From Dryocola boscaweniae (GTDB lineage Bacteria; Pseudomonadota; Gammaproteobacteria; Enterobacterales; Enterobacteriaceae), in the NCBI RefSeq assembly GCF_025215095.1, contig NZ_JALHAP010000073.1, positions 62,001-126,000 of the forward strand: a stretch of DNA of 64,000 bases, written 5' to 3'. The notes under the pieces were generated by a model. That model saw only the letters and a program-made list of their open reading frames with translations, was not told where the DNA came from and made no database searches. Below, in pieces: positions 28,510 through 37,528 of the stretch (position 1 is its first letter; the number at the start of each line of letters is the position of its first letter). The position numbers and the translations under genes were made by a program.

Positions 28510-29463
28510 ATGAGTCTGTTAAACGAAAGCCGGGCCGTGTCGCCGACAAGCGGGTTCAAACCTTGGCTTGCGCGCATGCAAATGACGCATGGCCGTAAGC
28601 TGGTCATCGCTCTGCCTTATCTGTGGCTGATCCTGCTGTTTATGCTGCCGTTCCTGATAGTCTTTAAGATTAGCTTTGCGGAAATGGCGCGAGCGATCCC
28701 GCCGTATACTGATTTAATGACGTGGGCGGACGATCAGCTTTCCGTTGCGCTGAACTTTGCTAATTATTTCCAGCTCACCGACGATCCGCTTTATGCAGAA
28801 GCCTATTTACAGTCGTTGCAAATCGCCGCTGTTTCCACGCTTTGCTGTCTGGCGATGGGCTACCCGCTCGCGTGGGCGGTGGCGCACAGCAAACCGTCGA
28901 CGCGAAATATTCTGCTGCTGCTGGTGATCCTGCCGTCGTGGACTTCTTTTCTGATCCGCGTATATGCATGGATGGGCATTCTTAAAAACAACGGCGTGCT
29001 TAATAACGTGCTGATTTGGCTGGGCGTTATTGACCAGCCGCTGACTATCCTGCATACCAATCTTGCGGTGTATATCGGGATTGTGTACGCCTATCTGCCG
29101 TTTATGGTGCTGCCGGTTTATACCGCGCTGACGCGAATTGATTATTCGCTGGTGGAAGCCTCGCTGGATTTGGGCGCTCGTCCGCTGAAAACGTTCTTCA
29201 GCGTAATTGTGCCGCTGACCAAGGGCGGGATTATCGCCGGGTCGATGCTGGTATTTATCCCGGCGGTAGGGGAGTTTGTTATTCCGGAACTGCTCGGCGG
29301 GCCGGACAGCATCATGATTGGCCGCGTGCTGTGGCAGGAATTCTTCAATAACCGTGACTGGCCGGTGGCCTCAAGCGTCGCCATCATTATGCTGCTGTTG
29401 TTAATCGTGCCCATTATGTGGTTCCACAAATATCAGAACAAAACTGCAGGAGACCACGCATGA
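28510..29463 (+). CDS. potH: PotH, putrescine ABC transporter permease
   Basis: A 317-residue permease (E. coli 317) with six to seven hydrophobic segments, starting after a cytoplasmic tail of about 30 residues. The EAA loop is YSLVEASLDLGARPLKTFFS. The later IVPLTKGGIIAGSMLVFIPA and FVIPELLGGPDSIMIGRV are typical of polyamine permeases. It forms a heterodimer with PotI. The ribosome-binding site is a G-run (AAGGGGGGCGC) before the ATG, 10 bases after potG. Confidence 0.95.
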   Translation: MSLLNESRAVSPTSGFKPWLARMQMTHGRKLVIALPYLWLILLFMLPFLIVFKISFAEMARAIPPYTDLMTWADDQLSVALNFANYFQLTDDPLYAEAYLQSLQIAAVSTLCCLAMGYPLAWAVAHSKPSTRNILLLLVILPSWTSFLIRVYAWMGILKNNGVLNNVLIWLGVIDQPLTILHTNLAVYIGIVYAYLPFMVLPVYTALTRIDYSLVEASLDLGARPLKTFFSVIVPLTKGGIIAGSMLVFIPAVGEFVIPELLGGPDSIMIGRVLWQEFFNNRDWPVASSVAIIMLLLLIVPIMWFHKYQNKTAGDHA

Positions 29464-30305
29464 ACAACTTACCGGTAGTGCGTTCTCCGTGGCGGATTGC
29501 CATTCTGATTATCGGTTTTACCTTTCTGTACGCGCCGATGCTGATGCTGGTGATTTATTCCTTCAACAGCTCAAAGCTTGTAACGGTCTGGGCGGGTTGG
29601 TCAACGCGCTGGTATGTGGAGCTCTTCCATGACTCCGCCATGATGAGCGCGGTTGGCCTGAGCCTGACGATTGCGGCGGCGGCGGCAACCATGGCCGTGG
29701 TGCTGGGGACAATCGCCGCGGTGGTGATGGTGCGTTTTGGGACATTCCGCGGCTCGACGGGTTTTGCATTTATGCTCACCGCGCCGCTGGTTATGCCGGA
29801 CGTTATCACCGGGCTCTCTTTGCTGCTGCTCTTCGTTGCGCTGGGACATGCTATTGGCTGGCCCAGCGACCGCGGCATGCTGACCATCTGGCTTGCACAC
29901 GTCACGTTCTGTACCGCGTATGTGTCGGTAGTTATCAGCTCGCGTCTAAGGGAGCTTGATCATTCCATCGAAGAGGCGGCGATGGATCTTGGCGCCACGC
30001 CGCTGAAAGTCTTTTTTGTGATAACGGTTCCGATGATTGCTCCGGCGATTATTTCCGGCTGGCTGCTGGCATTTACTTTGTCCCTTGATGATCTGGTCAT
30101 CGCGAGTTTTGTCTCCGGGCCCGGAGCCACAACCCTGCCGATGCTGGTGTTCTCAAGCGTGCGCATGGGGGTGAATCCGGAAATTAATGCCCTGGCGTCT
30201 ATCATTCTCGGCGTAGTGGGAATAATTGGGCTGATTGCCTGGCGGTTTATGGCGCGAGCAGAAAAGCAGCGACTGCGCGATATCCAGCGTGCAAGACGTG
30301 GCTGA
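29460..30305 (+). CDS. potI: PotI, putrescine ABC transporter permease
   Basis: A 281-residue permease when started at MNNLPVVRSPWRIAILIIGF, the E. coli length; a longer in-frame start inside potH is rejected. The ATG overlaps the potH stop (ATGA) and is preceded by GCAGGAGA. The EAA loop is HSIEEAAMDLGATPLKVFFV, followed by SLDDLVIASFVSGPGATTLP. It partners PotH as the membrane channel of the putrescine importer. It is the last gene of the operon; a hairpin follows. Confidence 0.95.
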   Translation: MNNLPVVRSPWRIAILIIGFTFLYAPMLMLVIYSFNSSKLVTVWAGWSTRWYVELFHDSAMMSAVGLSLTIAAAAATMAVVLGTIAAVVMVRFGTFRGSTGFAFMLTAPLVMPDVITGLSLLLLFVALGHAIGWPSDRGMLTIWLAHVTFCTAYVSVVISSRLRELDHSIEEAAMDLGATPLKVFFVITVPMIAPAIISGWLLAFTLSLDDLVIASFVSGPGATTLPMLVFSSVRMGVNPEINALASIILGVVGIIGLIAWRFMARAEKQRLRDIQRARRG

Positions 30306-30337
30306 AATGCTTAAAATCTGCAATTATTAATGCCTCC

Positions 30338-30360
30338 AGTGCCGCGCCCGACGCGGCACT
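30338..30360 (+). terminator. Strong hairpin after potI, abutting ybjO
   Basis: AGTGCCGCG (30338-30346) pairs perfectly with CGCGGCACT (30352-30360) around a five-base loop. There is no U-run, so it is a weak or attenuating terminator at most. It ends only seven bases before the ybjO start codon and occupies the place where a ribosome-binding site would be. Confidence 0.55.
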
Positions 30361-30367
30361 GTGCCGT

Positions 30368-30856
30368 ATGGAACGCGAGGTTGTGCAAATTTTCAGGAAA
30401 CGAAGTATTCATCAGGCTAAATTAAACGTCCCCACGCTTGTTGCAGTGGCGGCCATCGCTATTCTGACAACCCGAGGTCTGGATTTGCTGATGCTGCTCA
30501 ATCTGCTGGGCGTAAGGGGGATGATAGATTTTGTCCACCGTAGCGTACAAACCTGGGCTCTGACGCTGATTTTTCTCGGCAGCCTGGTGATGCTGTGCGT
30601 CGAGGTGCGCTGTGCGTTTGTCATTCTGAAAGGAAGGACGTGGGGACGCTGGGTTTACCTTGGCACGCAGGTGATAGCGGTGAGCTATCTTTGGGCATCC
30701 TCGCTGGGCTGGGGTTATCCCGAGCTGTTCAGCATCCCCGGCGAGTCGAAACGCGAGATATTGCGCTCCCTGATAACGCAGAAGCTGCCGGATTTGCTGG
30801 TGCTGTTTCTGCTTTTTGTCCCCTCGCGTAGCAGGCTTTTTTTCAAACTTCAGTAA
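30368..30856 (+). CDS. ybjO: YbjO, inner-membrane protein
   Basis: A 162-residue protein (E. coli YbjO 162) of the DUF2593 type, with about four hydrophobic segments. The first, VPTLVAVAAIAILTTRGLDL, and the conserved GWGYPELFSIPGESKREI segment match the E. coli protein. Function unknown. No ribosome-binding site is visible before the ATG: a stable hairpin ends seven bases upstream. The length agreement with E. coli supports this start nonetheless. It lies between the pot operon and rlmC. Confidence 0.88.
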   Translation: MEREVVQIFRKRSIHQAKLNVPTLVAVAAIAILTTRGLDLLMLLNLLGVRGMIDFVHRSVQTWALTLIFLGSLVMLCVEVRCAFVILKGRTWGRWVYLGTQVIAVSYLWASSLGWGYPELFSIPGESKREILRSLITQKLPDLLVLFLLFVPSRSRLFFKLQ

Positions 30857-30904
30857 GCGCGCAGTGATACAATCTGCGCCCTCGTCAATTTTCAGGGTTT
30901 TACT

Positions 30905-32032
30905 ATGCATTGCGCGCTCTATGATGCTGGCCGTTGCCGCTCCTGTCAGTGGATTGAACAGCCCGTTTCCGATCAACTTACCGCTAAAATGAACGACCTG
31001 CACAAGCTGCTGGCCGGGATTGCGGTGAAAGAGTGGCGCGCGCCGGTCAGTGGCCCTGAGCAGGCATTCCGTAACAAAGCCAAAATGGTCGTCAGCGGCA
31101 GCGTGGAAAAACCGCTGCTGGGTATGCTGCACCGTAACGGCAACCCTGAAGATTTAACCGATTGCCCGCTTTATCCGGCCTCATTTCAGGCTGCTTTTGC
31201 CGTGTTGAAACCTTTTATCGCACGTGCGGGCTTAACGCCTTATAACGTTGCGCGCAAACGCGGCGAGTTGAAATATCTGCTGTTGACTGAAAGCCAACTG
31301 GACGGCGGGTTGATGCTGCGTTTTGTGCTGCGCTCGGAAAGCAAGCTCGAACAGCTCCGCACGGCTTTGCCCTGGCTGCAACAGCGGTTAGCGCAGCTAA
31401 AAGTTATCTCCGCCAATATTCAGCCCGTTCATATGGCGATTATGGAAGGCGAGCAGGAGATACCCCTGACCGAACAGCGCGCGCTGGAAGAGCAGTTCAA
31501 CGGCGTGCCGCTGTATATTCGTCCGCAAAGCTTCTTCCAGACTAACCCTGCAGTTGCCGCATCGCTTTATGCTGCCGCGCGCGACTGGGTGAGAGGGCTG
31601 CCGGTTAAGCACATGTGGGATTTATTCTGTGGGGTAGGCGGATTTGGGCTGCACTGCGCGACGGCTGATATGAAGCTGACCGGCATTGAAATTGCGCCGG
31701 AAGCTATCGCCAGCGCACGGCAATCGGCAGAAAAACTAGGGCTGACGGATATTCATTTCCAGGCGCTGGATTCCACGCAGTTTGCCACCGTCCAGCAGGA
31801 TATTCCCGATCTGGTGCTGGTGAACCCCCCAAGGCGAGGCATCGGCCAGGCGCTGTGCTATTACCTGAATGGCGTAGCGCCAAAATACATAATTTATTCA
31901 AGCTGTAATGCGCAGAGTATGGCGCGGGATATTTCTTCGCTGTCGGGTTATCGGGTTGAGCGGGTGCAGTTATTTGATATGTTCCCGCACACGGCGCATT
32001 ACGAAGTCTTAACGCTGCTGGTGCGGGAATAA
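30905..32032 (+). CDS. rlmC: RlmC, 23S rRNA m5U747 methyltransferase
   Basis: A 375-residue enzyme, the same length as E. coli RlmC (RumB). The N-terminus [16 protein letters not shown] supplies Cys3, Cys11 and Cys14, with a fourth Cys in [11 protein letters not shown], for a [4Fe-4S] cluster. The SAM-binding region is [28 protein letters not shown] and the catalytic Cys of [12 protein letters not shown] complete the TrmA/RumA-family signature. It methylates U747 of 23S rRNA. It points toward artJ; in E. coli the two are direct neighbours, here separated by a two-gene insertion. Confidence 0.95.
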   Translation: MHCALYDAGRCRSCQWIEQPVSDQLTAKMNDLHKLLAGIAVKEWRAPVSGPEQAFRNKAKMVVSGSVEKPLLGMLHRNGNPEDLTDCPLYPASFQAAFAVLKPFIARAGLTPYNVARKRGELKYLLLTESQLDGGLMLRFVLRSESKLEQLRTALPWLQQRLAQLKVISANIQPVHMAIMEGEQEIPLTEQRALEEQFNGVPLYIRPQSFFQTNPAVAASLYAAARDWVRGLPVKHMWDLFCGVGGFGLHCATADMKLTGIEIAPEAIASARQSAEKLGLTDIHFQALDSTQFATVQQDIPDLVLVNPPRRGIGQALCYYLNGVAPKYIIYSSCNAQSMARDISSLSGYRVERVQLFDMFPHTAHYEVLTLLVRE

Positions 32033-32159
32033 ACTGCCCGTTCCCGTCCTGTCGCGGGCGATTGCAAAATCAGATATTTGAACACGGATAAAAATTACCG
32101 GCCATTCAGTAATATGTTAAAAAAGCATTTCGGCGTTATAAACAAAGGAATGTTTTACT

Positions 32160-32996
32160 ATGCCCACATTACGGTTTCCGTGCAGAGTATTCGAGACGAA
32201 AAGATGGATGAACGATCACAGCGCGAGTGATATGCGCTACGGCGATCTGTCAGAGGCGCAGTTAAAAGCGCTGCGCTTAACGGATGTTTCAGCAAAAGTT
32301 GATCCTTACACCTTAATGAAAATTCCGGAAACAGGGTTTGCTACAACCTATGGTTTTGGCCTTTCAGACAGGGCTGAGAAAGTATCAAAGCAGGAATGTA
32401 TTAACATTCTGTTTGACGAGTTCAGAAGCCTTGCAAAAAGCTTTGCTCTTTATGGTGTTTACAGTCATTTGATTAAAGAGATGATAACGCATATGCAGCA
32501 TAATAAGGGAGCGTCATTCAGGGACCCGTCTTTAGATCAGGCATTACGGCAGCATATATTGCAGGATAACTCAAGAAACAGCACAAGGTTACTCCTACAG
32601 AGAGCATTTGATATAAATATTAACTGGAAAGAGAGGATGTATCCGGAAAATAAAAAGAATGAACTAACGGATGCCATAATATTTGGAAGGCTGCCGAAAT
32701 TTGACAGATTTAAAGATAGCTTTAATGGAATGGGCATGACTGTCCATGATACCTGGGCGACCCACATTACGATACAATCCTTACAGATTAATGAGCATAG
32801 CTATCGGGCTTTAGTGCGCTACAAAGTACAGGATCACTTTGGATTAGATGATGTCGATATTGCTAACCCTAATTTCAGGCAGTTCCGCTTCTTTCGTATC
32901 TGGTTTGTTCTTCAGCGATATAATCAATTTGGTTTTCGACCCTTTATGACTGATATGGAAACCGTGATAGAACTAAAAGGAGAGCGTAAAAAGTGA
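32160..32996 (+). CDS. DUF3289-family protein (putative effector/toxin-like)
   Basis: A 278-residue soluble protein that I assign to the DUF3289 (YPO3983-like, TIGR03034) family from its C-terminal half: GMGMTVHDTWATHITI (190-205), YKVQDHFGLDD (221-231) and FRIWFVLQRYNQFGFRPFM (245-263). It has no signal peptide, membrane segment or PAAR/Rhs delivery domain. Function is not established; relatives are enterobacterial and some occur, as I recall, fused to or near secretion-associated domains. The ATG follows AAAGGAATGTTTTACT; Met17 is an alternative start. The stop overlaps the next gene by four bases (GTGA). The gene is clearly more AT-rich than its neighbours and absent from E. coli K-12 at this site. 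Confidence 0.75.
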   Translation: MPTLRFPCRVFETKRWMNDHSASDMRYGDLSEAQLKALRLTDVSAKVDPYTLMKIPETGFATTYGFGLSDRAEKVSKQECINILFDEFRSLAKSFALYGVYSHLIKEMITHMQHNKGASFRDPSLDQALRQHILQDNSRNSTRLLLQRAFDININWKERMYPENKKNELTDAIIFGRLPKFDRFKDSFNGMGMTVHDTWATHITIQSLQINEHSYRALVRYKVQDHFGLDDVDIANPNFRQFRFFRIWFVLQRYNQFGFRPFMTDMETVIELKGERKK

Positions 32997-33448
32997 AAAA
33001 AAATTTTTTCCTCATTCCTTTGGGATTAATGCTCATCGTTTTTTTATATATCACTTACCGTGATCTACAAACTGTGGAAATTGTAGCTATTCATCAAAGA
33101 AATAATTACAGCAGCATTTTGGTAAGAAATTTTCCTGTCACTAACAAAGGGAAAATTGATTGGTGGTTTAAAAATAAAGATATGTTAAAGGAGAGGTATG
33201 ATATACCAATGATGGCTTCTTATGGCAGCTTTACGGTAATTGTTTGGGATTTTGGTAAAGGCTATGTTGAGGAAGGAAAATATGACCGACTTTGTTTTGA
33301 TGAGATGAAAACAATAGCGAATTGTATAGAGAAGAATTCACTTGCCAGAATAAATTATAGTGAGAGGGAGGGGTTATCTTTCATTGTTGATGATAATGGC
33401 GAGTACAAAAAAGATAAAAACGGCAAATACAGCAGAGCGGATAACTAA
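32993..33448 (+). CDS. DUF943-family small membrane-anchored protein (putative partner/immunity)
   Basis: A 151-residue protein starting at GTG and overlapping the DUF3289 stop by four bases. One hydrophobic segment near the N-terminus (FFLIPLGLMLIVFLYITY) anchors it, with about 125 residues outside, predicted periplasmic. RNNYSSILVRNFPVTNKGKI, IDWWFKNKDMLKERY and GYVEEGKYDRLCFDEMK fit the enterobacterial DUF943 family as I recall it. Cys102 and Cys111 (approximate numbering) could form a disulfide. Two lines counted by hand are 30% and 37% GC, far below the surrounding genes. Function unknown; the coupling suggests it neutralises, anchors or exports its partner. Confidence 0.75.
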   Translation: MKKNFFLIPLGLMLIVFLYITYRDLQTVEIVAIHQRNNYSSILVRNFPVTNKGKIDWWFKNKDMLKERYDIPMMASYGSFTVIVWDFGKGYVEEGKYDRLCFDEMKTIANCIEKNSLARINYSEREGLSFIVDDNGEYKKDKNGKYSRADN

Positions 33449-33536
33449 CCGAATCACGCTTTCTTTCGCGGCAGCTAAAAACGCTTTGTCACTGCCGGGA
33501 AATGATTAACAAGACAGAGCCTGCGTAAGGGAAAAC

Positions 33537-34268
33537 TTACTGTGGGAACCACTTATCGCTGATTTTCTGGTAAGTACCGTCAGCTTTAATGGCCGCCAGC
33601 GCATCATTGAGTTTTTTCAGCAACGCCTGATTCTCCGGGCGGACCGCGATACCAAGGCCGGTGCCGAAGTACTGCGGGTCGGTCACATGTTCGCCTACGG
33701 TGCCAAGCTGCGGATTGGTTTTCAGCCATTCGTTCACCACTGCGGTGTCGCCAAATACCCCGTCAATACGGCCGTTTTTCAGGTCGATAATCGCGTTCTG
33801 ATAGCTGTCATAGGAAACAGTTTTGATTTCCGGATGCAAATCCTGCAGGTATTTCTGATGCGTGGTGCCATTTTCCATACCGATACGCTTGCCTTTCAGA
33901 TCTTCCAGAGACTTGAATGCCCCTTTCTTTGCAATGACGACGGCGGAGTTTGCGTAGTACGGATTGGTAAAGGCCACCTGTTTGCTACGTTCCGGCGTGA
34001 TATCCATTCCGGAAATCACCGCATCGTATTTACGGAATTTCAACGAGGGGATCAGACTGTCAAATGCGTGGTTGGTAAAAGTGCAGTCCGCTTGTAAATG
34101 TGTGCATAAAGCGTTGGCGAGATCGATATCGAAACCGACGATCTTATTGCTGGCATCCAGCGATTCAAAAGGCGGATAAGTTGCCGAAGAACCAAAGTTG
34201 ATCTTGTCTGCTGCAGTGGCGCTGAATGCGGCTGTTGCGAGCATAGCGGCCAAAAGTAACTTCTTCAT
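33537..34268 (-). CDS. artJ: ArtJ, periplasmic arginine-binding protein
   Basis: A 243-residue family-3 solute-binding protein, the E. coli length. The signal peptide is MKKLLLAAMLATAAFSATA. Landmarks are ATYPPFESLDASNKIVGFDI and [18 protein letters not shown]. ArtJ is the arginine-specific receptor that feeds ArtQM-P. It is transcribed alone, convergent with the DUF3289/DUF943 pair and upstream of artM on the same strand. ArtI, encoded 1.5 kb away, is a close paralogue, evidently from duplication. ArgR control is known in E. coli; I did not resolve ARG boxes. Confidence 0.95.
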   Translation of the reverse strand: MKKLLLAAMLATAAFSATAADKINFGSSATYPPFESLDASNKIVGFDIDLANALCTHLQADCTFTNHAFDSLIPSLKFRKYDAVISGMDITPERSKQVAFTNPYYANSAVVIAKKGAFKSLEDLKGKRIGMENGTTHQKYLQDLHPEIKTVSYDSYQNAIIDLKNGRIDGVFGDTAVVNEWLKTNPQLGTVGEHVTDPQYFGTGLGIAVRPENQALLKKLNDALAAIKADGTYQKISDKWFPQ

Positions 34269-34384
34269 GTGTGGCTCCCGTCTGTCATGTTTATTCTGTA
34301 ATCGTCGTTTCCCGACGTCGAATAACCTTGCCAGTAAATGAATTTATATTCAATAAAAACGTATAATTATATTTTTTAAGATAG

Positions 34385-34409
34385 AAAAAAGGCGGGGATT
34401 TCCCCGCCT
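34385..34409 (-). terminator. Intrinsic terminator of artPIQM
   Basis: On the minus strand AGGCGGGGA pairs with TCCCCGCCT around a very short loop and is followed by six T residues (34390-34385). It lies 18 bases after the artM stop and separates the operon from artJ. Confidence 0.9.
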
Positions 34410-34426
34410 GAATGCTGAGCTGCAAA

Positions 34427-35095
34427 TCAGTTACGACGTTCAAACGCCAGCGCCCGGCGCTCGATAAGGCGCATCAGCAGCGTTAACCCGCCGTTGACCA
34501 CCAGATAAACCAGGCCCGCAGCGCCAAACACCATTACATCATAGGTGCGTCCGTACAGTAGTTGCCCGTAGCCCATGACTTCCATCAGCGTGATGGTGTA
34601 GGCAAGAGAGGTGCTCTTGAACACCAGCACCACTTCGTTGGAATAAGACGACAGGGCGCGCTTAAACGCATACGGCAATAAAATGGCCAGCGTGTCTTTT
34701 TTGCTCATGCCCAGCGCGCCGCAGGACTGCCACTGGCCTTCCGGGATCGCGCGGATAGCGCCGTAAAATAGCTGAGTGGTGTACGCGGCGCTGTTAAGAG
34801 AAAGGGCAATCAGGGCGCACAACCAGGGCTCAGAGAGCAGATGCCAGAGCGCCGGATAGTTCTGAATCGACGGGAACTGACCCGGGCCGTAGTAAATCAG
34901 GAAGATTTGCACCAGCAGCGGCGTGCCGGTAAACAGCGTGATATAAGCGCGAACGATGTAAACCAGCACCGGCGTTTTTAACGTCAGGATAATGGTAAAG
35001 ATAAGTGACAGAATCAGCGCCACGGCGATGGACGCTGCGGTCAGCGTCAGGCTGGTGTGCAGGCCTTTTAACAGCTCCGGTAAATATTCAAGCAT
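34427..35095 (-). CDS. artM: ArtM, arginine ABC transporter permease
   Basis: A 222-residue permease (E. coli 222) of the HisM/ArtM family. Hydrophobic segments include LTLTAASIAVALILSLIFTI, and the EAA-like loop is GQWQSCGALGMSKKDTLAIL. It pairs with ArtQ to form the arginine channel powered by ArtP. Its ATG shares one base with the artQ stop (TGATG), so translation is coupled. It is the last gene of artPIQM, followed by a strong terminator. Confidence 0.95.
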   Translation of the reverse strand: MLEYLPELLKGLHTSLTLTAASIAVALILSLIFTIILTLKTPVLVYIVRAYITLFTGTPLLVQIFLIYYGPGQFPSIQNYPALWHLLSEPWLCALIALSLNSAAYTTQLFYGAIRAIPEGQWQSCGALGMSKKDTLAILLPYAFKRALSSYSNEVVLVFKSTSLAYTITLMEVMGYGQLLYGRTYDVMVFGAAGLVYLVVNGGLTLLMRLIERRALAFERRN

Positions 35096-35811
35096 CAGCC
35101 AGGCCTCCGTTCAAAGCGCGTGGCACGCCTGTCGATATGTTTGAGGATGTACTGACTGACCAGCGTAATCACCAGATAAATCGCGGCGGCAATCACATAC
35201 CAGGTAAACGGCTCCTGGGTGCGGGTGGCGATGCTTTTGGTTTGCAGCATCAAATCGTTCACGCTGATAAGCGACACCAGCGCGGTATCTTTCAGCAGCA
35301 CCAGCCACTGGTTACCCAGGCCCGGCAGCGCATGACGCCACATTTGCGGCATCACCAGCCGGAAGAAAATAGCTACTTTCGACAAGCCCAGCGCCTGGCC
35401 TGATTCCCATTGCCCAACGGGCACGGCTTTCAGCGCGCCGCGCAGCGTTTGCGAAGCGTAAGCCGAATAAAGCAGGGAAAGGGCGATCACGCCGCAAAGA
35501 AATGGGCTGACGTCAAAGTTCTCAATCTGCATTTGTACCGGAATCTGCGCGAACCCGAGATTAAGGGTAAAGCCGTCAGATAAGGTCAGCAGTAGCTGAG
35601 AGGAGCCGAAGTAGATAAAGAGGACGACCAGAATTTCAGGCAGGCCGCGCAGTATGGTGACCAGCGCTGAGCCAGCCCAGGCTACGGGGCGCCATTTTGC
35701 GGACTCCCAGACGGCAAAGAGCATCGCAAGCGCAAGGCCGATTACCAGCGCACAAACGGCAAGGCCGACGGTCATCCCGGCGGCGCTTGCTAAAGGAAAC
35801 ATTTCGTTCAT
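35095..35811 (-). CDS. artQ: ArtQ, arginine ABC transporter permease
   Basis: A 238-residue permease when started at [20 protein letters not shown], the length of E. coli ArtQ; an upstream in-frame start would overlap artI and is rejected. The EAA loop is [20 protein letters not shown], followed by [19 protein letters not shown]. It forms the membrane heterodimer with ArtM. It lies 10 bases after artI and overlaps artM by one base. Confidence 0.95.
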   Translation of the reverse strand: MNEMFPLASAAGMTVGLAVCALVIGLALAMLFAVWESAKWRPVAWAGSALVTILRGLPEILVVLFIYFGSSQLLLTLSDGFTLNLGFAQIPVQMQIENFDVSPFLCGVIALSLLYSAYASQTLRGALKAVPVGQWESGQALGLSKVAIFFRLVMPQMWRHALPGLGNQWLVLLKDTALVSLISVNDLMLQTKSIATRTQEPFTWYVIAAAIYLVITLVSQYILKHIDRRATRFERRPG

Positions 35812-35821
35812 TCGCAGTGGC

Positions 35822-36553
35822 TTACTTCTGGAACCATTTTTCGTAGATGGTCTGGTAAGTCCCATCTTGCTTCACTTTCTCAAGCGCGGTGTTGAACTTC
35901 GCCTGCAGGTCAGTGTTGCCCTGACGAACCGCGATGCCCAGACCGGTGCCGAAGTAGTCTTTATCGGTAACTTTATCGCCGATAGCCGCAAGTTTCGGCT
36001 CGGCTTTCAGCCACTCGGTCACCACAGCCGTGTCACCGAATACCGCGTCGATACGACCGTTTTGCAGATCCAGCTTCGCGTTCTGGTAGCTGTCGTAAGG
36101 AACGGTAGTAATTTCCGGATGTTTATCCATGATGAATTTCTGATGTGTGGTGCCGTTCTGCACGCCGACTTTTTTGCCTTTCAGCGCCGCGATATCAGCA
36201 ACTTTGCCCTGCTGTCCAATGAACAGCGCTGAGTTGTCGTAGTACGGTTTGCTGAACAGCACCTGTTTTTCACGCTCAGGCGTAATGTCCATACCGGCCA
36301 TTACCGCGTCGATACGGCGGAACTTCAGGCTTGGGATCAGGCTGTCGAAAGACTGGTTGGAGAAGGTGCAGGTCGCATCAATCTCTTTACACAGCGCGTT
36401 TGCCAAATCGACATCGAAGCCAACGATTTTGTTATTGGCATCCATGGACTCAAACGGAGGGTAAGACGCTTCCGTGGCAAAACGAATGGTTTGCGCAGCC
36501 GTGGCAGACAGGCTCAGACCGGCGAGCAATGTGGCAAGCAGAACTTTTTTCAT
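35822..36553 (-). CDS. artI: ArtI, periplasmic amino-acid-binding protein
   Basis: A 243-residue family-3 binding protein starting [20 protein letters not shown]; a start seven codons upstream lacks the E. coli match. It is similar to ArtJ throughout ([20 protein letters not shown], and [20 protein letters not shown]). In E. coli ArtI does not detectably bind arginine, so its true ligand is uncertain. It lies between artP and artQ, consistent with docking on the same permease. Regulation probably follows artP. Confidence 0.94.
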   Translation of the reverse strand: MKKVLLATLLAGLSLSATAAQTIRFATEASYPPFESMDANNKIVGFDVDLANALCKEIDATCTFSNQSFDSLIPSLKFRRIDAVMAGMDITPEREKQVLFSKPYYDNSALFIGQQGKVADIAALKGKKVGVQNGTTHQKFIMDKHPEITTVPYDSYQNAKLDLQNGRIDAVFGDTAVVTEWLKAEPKLAAIGDKVTDKDYFGTGLGIAVRQGNTDLQAKFNTALEKVKQDGTYQTIYEKWFQK

Positions 36554-36573
36554 TGTCATTTTCCCGTTCAACA

Positions 36574-37302
36574 TCAGTGTGATAAATAGAATTTAAACGC
36601 TTCGGTCTGCGGGTTGGCAAAGCAACTCGCCGTACCTTGCTCAACGATATGACCGTTTTCCATGTACACCACGCGGCTGGCGGTTTTACGCGCGACTTCC
36701 ACTTCGTGGGTCACGATGACCTGAGTAATGTTGGTTTCTGCCAGTTCGCGAATAATGCTGACGATTTGCGCGGTGATTTCTGGATCCAGCGCGGCGGTTG
36801 GCTCATCAAACAGCAGGATCTGCGGCTCCATCATCAGCGCGCGGGCAATGGCCACGCGCTGCTGCTGACCGCCGGAAAGGTGCAGCGGATACCTGTCCAT
36901 ATAAGGCTTAAGACGCAGGCGTTCGAGCAGCTTATCTGCGCGCGCGCGGGCTTCGTCCTTGCTTAAACCTAAAACGCGGCAAGGAGCTTCAATCAGGTTT
37001 TGCAGCACGGTCAGATGCGGCCAGAGATTATATTGCTGGAACACCATGCCGACGTTCTGGCGCAGCTCGCGGATAGCTTTGTCGCCGGGTGTTTTTGCAA
37101 AGTCAAAGTGATTGCCCGCAATGTTGAGCTGCCCGGATTTAGGCATCTCAAGCAGGTTGAGCACGCGCAATAGCGAGCTTTTGCCCGCGCCACTTGGACC
37201 CAGCAGCACCAGCGTTTCGCCATGCGGGCACTCAAGGGTGATATCGAACAGCGCCTGATGTGCGCCGTAAAAGCAATTAATGCCGTTTAGTTGAATACTC
37301 AT
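36574..37302 (-). CDS. artP: ArtP, arginine ABC transporter ATP-binding protein
   Basis: A 242-residue ABC ATPase, the E. coli length. Walker [10 protein letters not shown] (about residue 35), signature [15 protein letters not shown], Walker [15 protein letters not shown] and switch His [10 protein letters not shown] are visible. It is the first gene of artPIQM and powers arginine uptake through ArtQM. The 226 bases upstream, up to ybjP, hold the operon promoter in AT-rich sequence. Confidence 0.95.
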   Translation of the reverse strand: MSIQLNGINCFYGAHQALFDITLECPHGETLVLLGPSGAGKSSLLRVLNLLEMPKSGQLNIAGNHFDFAKTPGDKAIRELRQNVGMVFQQYNLWPHLTVLQNLIEAPCRVLGLSKDEARARADKLLERLRLKPYMDRYPLHLSGGQQQRVAIARALMMEPQILLFDEPTAALDPEITAQIVSIIRELAETNITQVIVTHEVEVARKTASRVVYMENGHIVEQGTASCFANPQTEAFKFYLSH

Positions 37303-37528
37303 TCGTTGCGGTTACATAGCAATTGAGGCCGCAAAGATTACCTTTAACAGAATAGTTATGCAATCTTTGTGCGTTAAAACTTAAAAACAACCGGGTTTCA
37401 TTACTAAAAGTAGCACAAAATAGCGCGGCGGAATGGAACCAGGAATAAATGTCGGAGTTATATGAAAACTCCAGACTATTTATATGGGTTATGAGTTTCA
37501 CCCCGCCGGGAGTGCGAATAATCAGCAA

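Noticed and set aside
27660..28607. A 315-codon frame antisense to potG
   Set aside because: It lies opposite a well-conserved ABC ATPase gene and its translation is His/Arg-rich with no domain; long antisense frames are common in GC-rich genes.
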